Origin: Candidatus Peregrinibacteria bacterium CG_4_9_14_0_2_um_filter_41_14
GTDB taxonomy: Bacteria > Patescibacteriota > Gracilibacteria > UBA1369 > UM-FILTER-41-14
DNA: 64,000 nucleotides
Direction of reading: 5' to 3'
Assembly: GCA_002788755.1 (NCBI GenBank)
Contig: PFRW01000063.1
Location: 15,173-79,172 of the forward strand
In this document: piece by piece, positions 61,682 to 64,000 of the stretch
Layout: each line of letters opens with the position of its first letter
Position numbering within the stretch: position 1 is the stretch's first letter
Program-made: the position numbers and the translations under genes
The notes under the pieces: generated by a model
Told to the model about the DNA's origin: nothing
What the model saw: only the letters and a program-made list of their open reading frames with translations
Databases searched by the model: none

Positions 61682-62878
61682 TTATACTTTATCTAACATA
61701 TGGCCAAGCTTACCCTTCTTTGTCTTCAAATAAAAATGATTACGCTGCCCCGGATCCACCTCAATTGCCACTCGCTCTACAATTTCCAGCCCATAACCAT
61801 CAAGCCCCACAACCTTTTTAGGATTATTTGTCAAAAGTCTCATTTTCTTAATACCAAGATCAACCAAAATCTGCGCACCAATTCCATAATGGCGCAAATC
61901 GTCTTTAAACCCTAAAATCCGATTCGCTTCCACCGTGTCATACCCAATTTCTTGCAATTTATAAGCCTTTAGCTTGTTAATTAAACCAATTCCACGTCCT
62001 TCTTGCCGCATGTACAAAATCACACCCCGTCCCTCAGCAGCTACAATTTTCATTGATGCCTCTAGCTGCTGCTGACAATCACATCGTAACGAATGAAAAA
62101 CATCGCCAGTTAAACATTCACTATGCACTCGCACCAAAACCGGTTCGCCATCATCAATTGCTCCCATTGTTAAAACCACATTTTCCTCATCATTAACCTT
62201 ATTTAGATAAGCGATCATCTTAAAATCGCCATAATCCGTTGGCAAATCAATTTCCGCCTCTTTCCAAACCAAAGACTCTTTTCTAAAGCGATACTCAATT
62301 ATATCTTTTGTTGTAATAATCTTTAAATCATGAATTTTGGCGTACTCTTCCAAATCATCACGTCGTGCCATGGTTCCATCATCATTCATGATCTCACAAA
62401 TTACCCCTGCCGGCTTTAAACCAGCCAAACGTGCCAAGTCCACCGAAGCCTCGGTTTGCCCCGCACGCACCAACACACCGCCATCCTCGGCAATTAACGG
62501 AAAAATATGCCCGGGCCGATTAAAATCGTCTTTTTGAGCAGTTTCATCAAGCAACTTACGAATTGTCATCGCACGCTCCTCAGCCGAAATACCGGTACGC
62601 GTATCCTTAGAATCCACACTAACCGTAAACTTACAGCCGGTTGCCTCCGTATTATTTGTCACCATTTGCGACAAATGCAACTGCTTAGCCCGCTGCCGTG
62701 TAATTGGCGCACAAATTAACCCACGCCCATACTTAGCCATAAAATTAATCTTATCAGTCGTCACCTTTTCCGCCGCCATCACCAAATCCCCCTCATTCTC
62801 CCGATCCTCATCATCACAAACAATCACCATCTTTCCAGCCGCAATATCCGCAATTGCTTCATCTACTTTTGCAAACAT
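61682..62878 (-). CDS. ribBA: Bifunctional RibBA: DHBP synthase / GTP cyclohydrolase II
   Basis: Starts both riboflavin precursor branches. The N-terminal 200 residues are 3,4-dihydroxy-2-butanone-4-phosphate synthase (VIVCDDEDRENEGDLVMAAE, near residue 17). The C-terminal half is GTP cyclohydrolase II with the zinc site ECLTGDVFHSLRCDCQQQLE and RQEGRGIGLINKLKAYKLQE. At 398 residues it is normal. The frame is open to 63004, but the family start is the ATG at 62878. ribE and ribH are not in the window. No FMN riboswitch fits the 49 bases upstream. Confidence 0.95.
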   Translation of the reverse strand: MFAKVDEAIADIAAGKMVIVCDDEDRENEGDLVMAAEKVTTDKINFMAKYGRGLICAPITRQRAKQLHLSQMVTNNTEATGCKFTVSVDSKDTRTGISAEERAMTIRKLLDETAQKDDFNRPGHIFPLIAEDGGVLVRAGQTEASVDLARLAGLKPAGVICEIMNDDGTMARRDDLEEYAKIHDLKIITTKDIIEYRFRKESLVWKEAEIDLPTDYGDFKMIAYLNKVNDEENVVLTMGAIDDGEPVLVRVHSECLTGDVFHSLRCDCQQQLEASMKIVAAEGRGVILYMRQEGRGIGLINKLKAYKLQEIGYDTVEANRILGFKDDLRHYGIGAQILVDLGIKKMRLLTNNPKKVVGLDGYGLEIVERVAIEVDPGQRNHFYLKTKKGKLGHMLDKV

Positions 62879-62927
62879 AGTTGTTATTAGATTGCAGAAA
62901 AAAAACTCTACATCAAAATTTTTAAAA

Positions 62928-63548
62928 TCACAACTCCTCCTTCTCCCCCTTAACATACCCCGGTGTCCACACATACACATCAAAAATCGCCTTATAAATC
63001 GCAAAACCTTCTCTTAATTTAAATTTAAATCCCAAAATATAATCCTGCCGTGTTGCCGACAAACCAACGCTATCTATACCCAAGGCATTACAAATAAACA
63101 ATGCCCGTGGCAAATGGAAGCCCTGCGTAATTAAAACAGCCCGATCAATAGACCAAATGTCACTCGCGCGGGCACAGGTGTCATACGTACGACGACCGGC
63201 AAAATCTTTGATTACAAACTCTTCCGGCACCTTTAAGTCATCAATTAAATAACGCGCCATACTTTCCGGCTCATTATGCTCTACAAAACGATTATCACCA
63301 GAAACCAAAATTTTATCAACAAGGCCACGGTAATACAAAGAAGCAGCCGTTTTTAAACGATCACGCAAAATCTCCGAAGGCGTCCCATCCACACGCAAAC
63401 CCGCCCCAAACACAATTGCCACCTCGCGATGGTTTGCCGCATCCAAATCGGTATAGATCTCTTGTTTATATTTGTAAAAGACCGCAAAAGGCAGTAGGCT
63501 CGCAAACAGTAGCAGTGCAACCAGTATTTTTACTATTGTTTTAATCAT
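62928..63548 (-). CDS. DUF218/SanA-like membrane protein
   Basis: A 206-residue protein with one N-terminal membrane helix (IVKILVALLLFASLLPFAV) and a DUF218 (SanA/YdcF-like) domain: VAIVFGAGLRVDGTPSEILR, KILVSGDN, FAGRRTYDTCARA and AVLITQGFHLPRALF. SanA-type proteins affect envelope permeability; the reaction is not known. It is upstream of ribBA in the same direction (49-base gap), and a terminator lies just before its start. Confidence 0.85.
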   Translation of the reverse strand: MIKTIVKILVALLLFASLLPFAVFYKYKQEIYTDLDAANHREVAIVFGAGLRVDGTPSEILRDRLKTAASLYYRGLVDKILVSGDNRFVEHNEPESMARYLIDDLKVPEEFVIKDFAGRRTYDTCARASDIWSIDRAVLITQGFHLPRALFICNALGIDSVGLSATRQDYILGFKFKLREGFAIYKAIFDVYVWTPGYVKGEKEEL

Positions 63549-63561
63549 ATATCCATCAAAT

Positions 63562-63597
63562 AAAAAAGCCTCAAGCTAACACTACATTATCCTTGAG
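63562..63597 (-). terminator. Candidate terminator upstream of the DUF218 gene
   Basis: On the minus strand CTCAAG (63592-63597) pairs with CTTGAG (63570-63575) around a 16-base loop, followed by six T (63562-63567). It would end a leftward transcript coming from beyond 63600. The loop is large, so the call is moderate. Confidence 0.45.
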
Positions 63598-64000
63598 ACA
63601 GATTCAAAGGAGAAGCACAAAGTTCTAGAATCAAACCCACCACTTTGGGTAAAATAAGTTTGAACAACAATCTAACCAGGGTAGTCTATGACAAATCTAA
63701 CATTTAGGGAGCGGGAGTGCCACAAATAGTGAAAATGATCGAAAGACTAACAATGTGGCAAGACAAAGAGCACTCTCCGTACAGATTGAACATAACAGCC
63801 TGCGTTGTGTTCTGACATCGATGGAGAATCAAAAAGCTTATAAAAAGACACACTCATCGCATAGCACAATCCAAAAATACGGTGAAACAAACATACATTC
63901 AATCACAATTCATAATGGCTCCGAAAATGTAATTCAGTGATATCCATTGATAAGTATCTCTCACTAGCGTAACCTTCACCATGAACTTTTCATTCTGCAT
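63598..64000. other. About 400 bases without a recognisable gene
   Basis: No frame on either strand looks like a real protein; the longest (63755-63940, GTG start, 61 residues) has no family or composition support. A minus-strand frame is open from the window edge to 63899 and could be a gene tail. GAGTG/CACTC (63715-63719 with 63771-63775) and CCACA/TGTGG (63720-63724 with 63754-63758) can nest, so a structured RNA ending at the terminator above is possible but unproven. Confidence 0.3.

Noticed and set aside
62879..62927. FMN riboswitch before ribBA
   Set aside because: Only 49 bases lie between the DUF218 stop and the ribBA start, too short for the RFN element, and its conserved blocks are absent.
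63755..63940. 61-residue rightward frame with GTG start
   Set aside because: No family, no signal or domain, composition not like neighbouring genes; treated as chance.

Overview
The window looks like one continuous, gene-dense, AT-rich bacterial chromosome segment, most likely from a Candidate Phyla Radiation (Patescibacteria) genome. The support is indirect. There are several small two-helix 'T4SS-pilin' membrane proteins beside ftsK, a simplified type IV pilus operon, sigma-region-4/HARE-HTH proteins, SLH and PKD surface proteins, overlapping stop codons at convergent junctions, and no ribosomal or mobile-element clutter. UGA is used as a stop (ruvB) and all long frames read through with the standard code, so UGA-recoding lineages are excluded. 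I cannot place the class from sequence alone. On the + strand A exceeds T and C exceeds G throughout, whichever strand is coding, so the window probably lies in one replication arm.

Layout. 1-3909 (-): acetate kinase (cut by the window edge), phosphotransacetylase, a small lipoprotein, a zinc ribbon and GluRS. 4008-5519 (+): MetRS. 5516-16391 (-): a PilN/PilO/PilC/minor-pilin operon, then FtsK, then five tandem T4SS-pilin-like genes. 16469-27220 (+): RNHCP, TilS, FtsH, Hsp20, GalU, TPR protein, lipoprotein, RNase P RNA, sugar transferase, SecA, tRNA-Ala. 27460-34973: a sigma4/HARE-HTH regulator (+) facing PilT, ClpC, a lipoprotein, RuvB and a PH-like membrane protein (-). 35014-44349: CAAX-type protease (+), tRNA-Arg (-), M23/SLH peptidase (-), TsaE (+), 3D/peptidoglycan-binding protein, VirD4-like ATPase and AspRS (-). 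44492-51469: a hypothetical, DnaE, tRNA-Leu, the second sigma4/HARE-HTH protein, HIT protein, NadC-like enzyme and a hypothetical. 51623-56586 (+): a PKD-7TM membrane protein, an ATP-grasp ligase fused to a QEGLA metallopeptidase, and QueA. 56583-63548: SpoIIE-type phosphatase and STAS protein (-), SLH/CAP surface protein (+), RibD, RibBA and a DUF218 protein (-). The last 0.4 kb has no recognisable gene.

Themes. Surface and DNA-uptake machinery dominates: type IV pilus, PilT, T4SS-like pilins, a coupling ATPase, SLH-anchored enzymes and SecA. It sits beside translation, replication and protein-quality genes and an acetate-forming ATP pathway. Several promoters can be read directly as near-consensus -35/-10 pairs with 17-18 bp spacing, and they correct several gene starts.

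The strongest candidate for an under-described system is 51623-55586. There a seven-helix membrane protein of the family usually fused to an inactive transglutaminase carries a PKD domain instead. One base later comes a protein that joins a RimK/glutamate-ligase-type ATP-grasp domain, a possible catalytically dead retropepsin-like domain, and a MATCAP/DUF1704 (HExxxH...QEGLA) zinc peptidase. This is a putative add-and-remove amino-acid tailoring enzyme. A second candidate is the pair of sigma-region-4/HARE-HTH paralogues.
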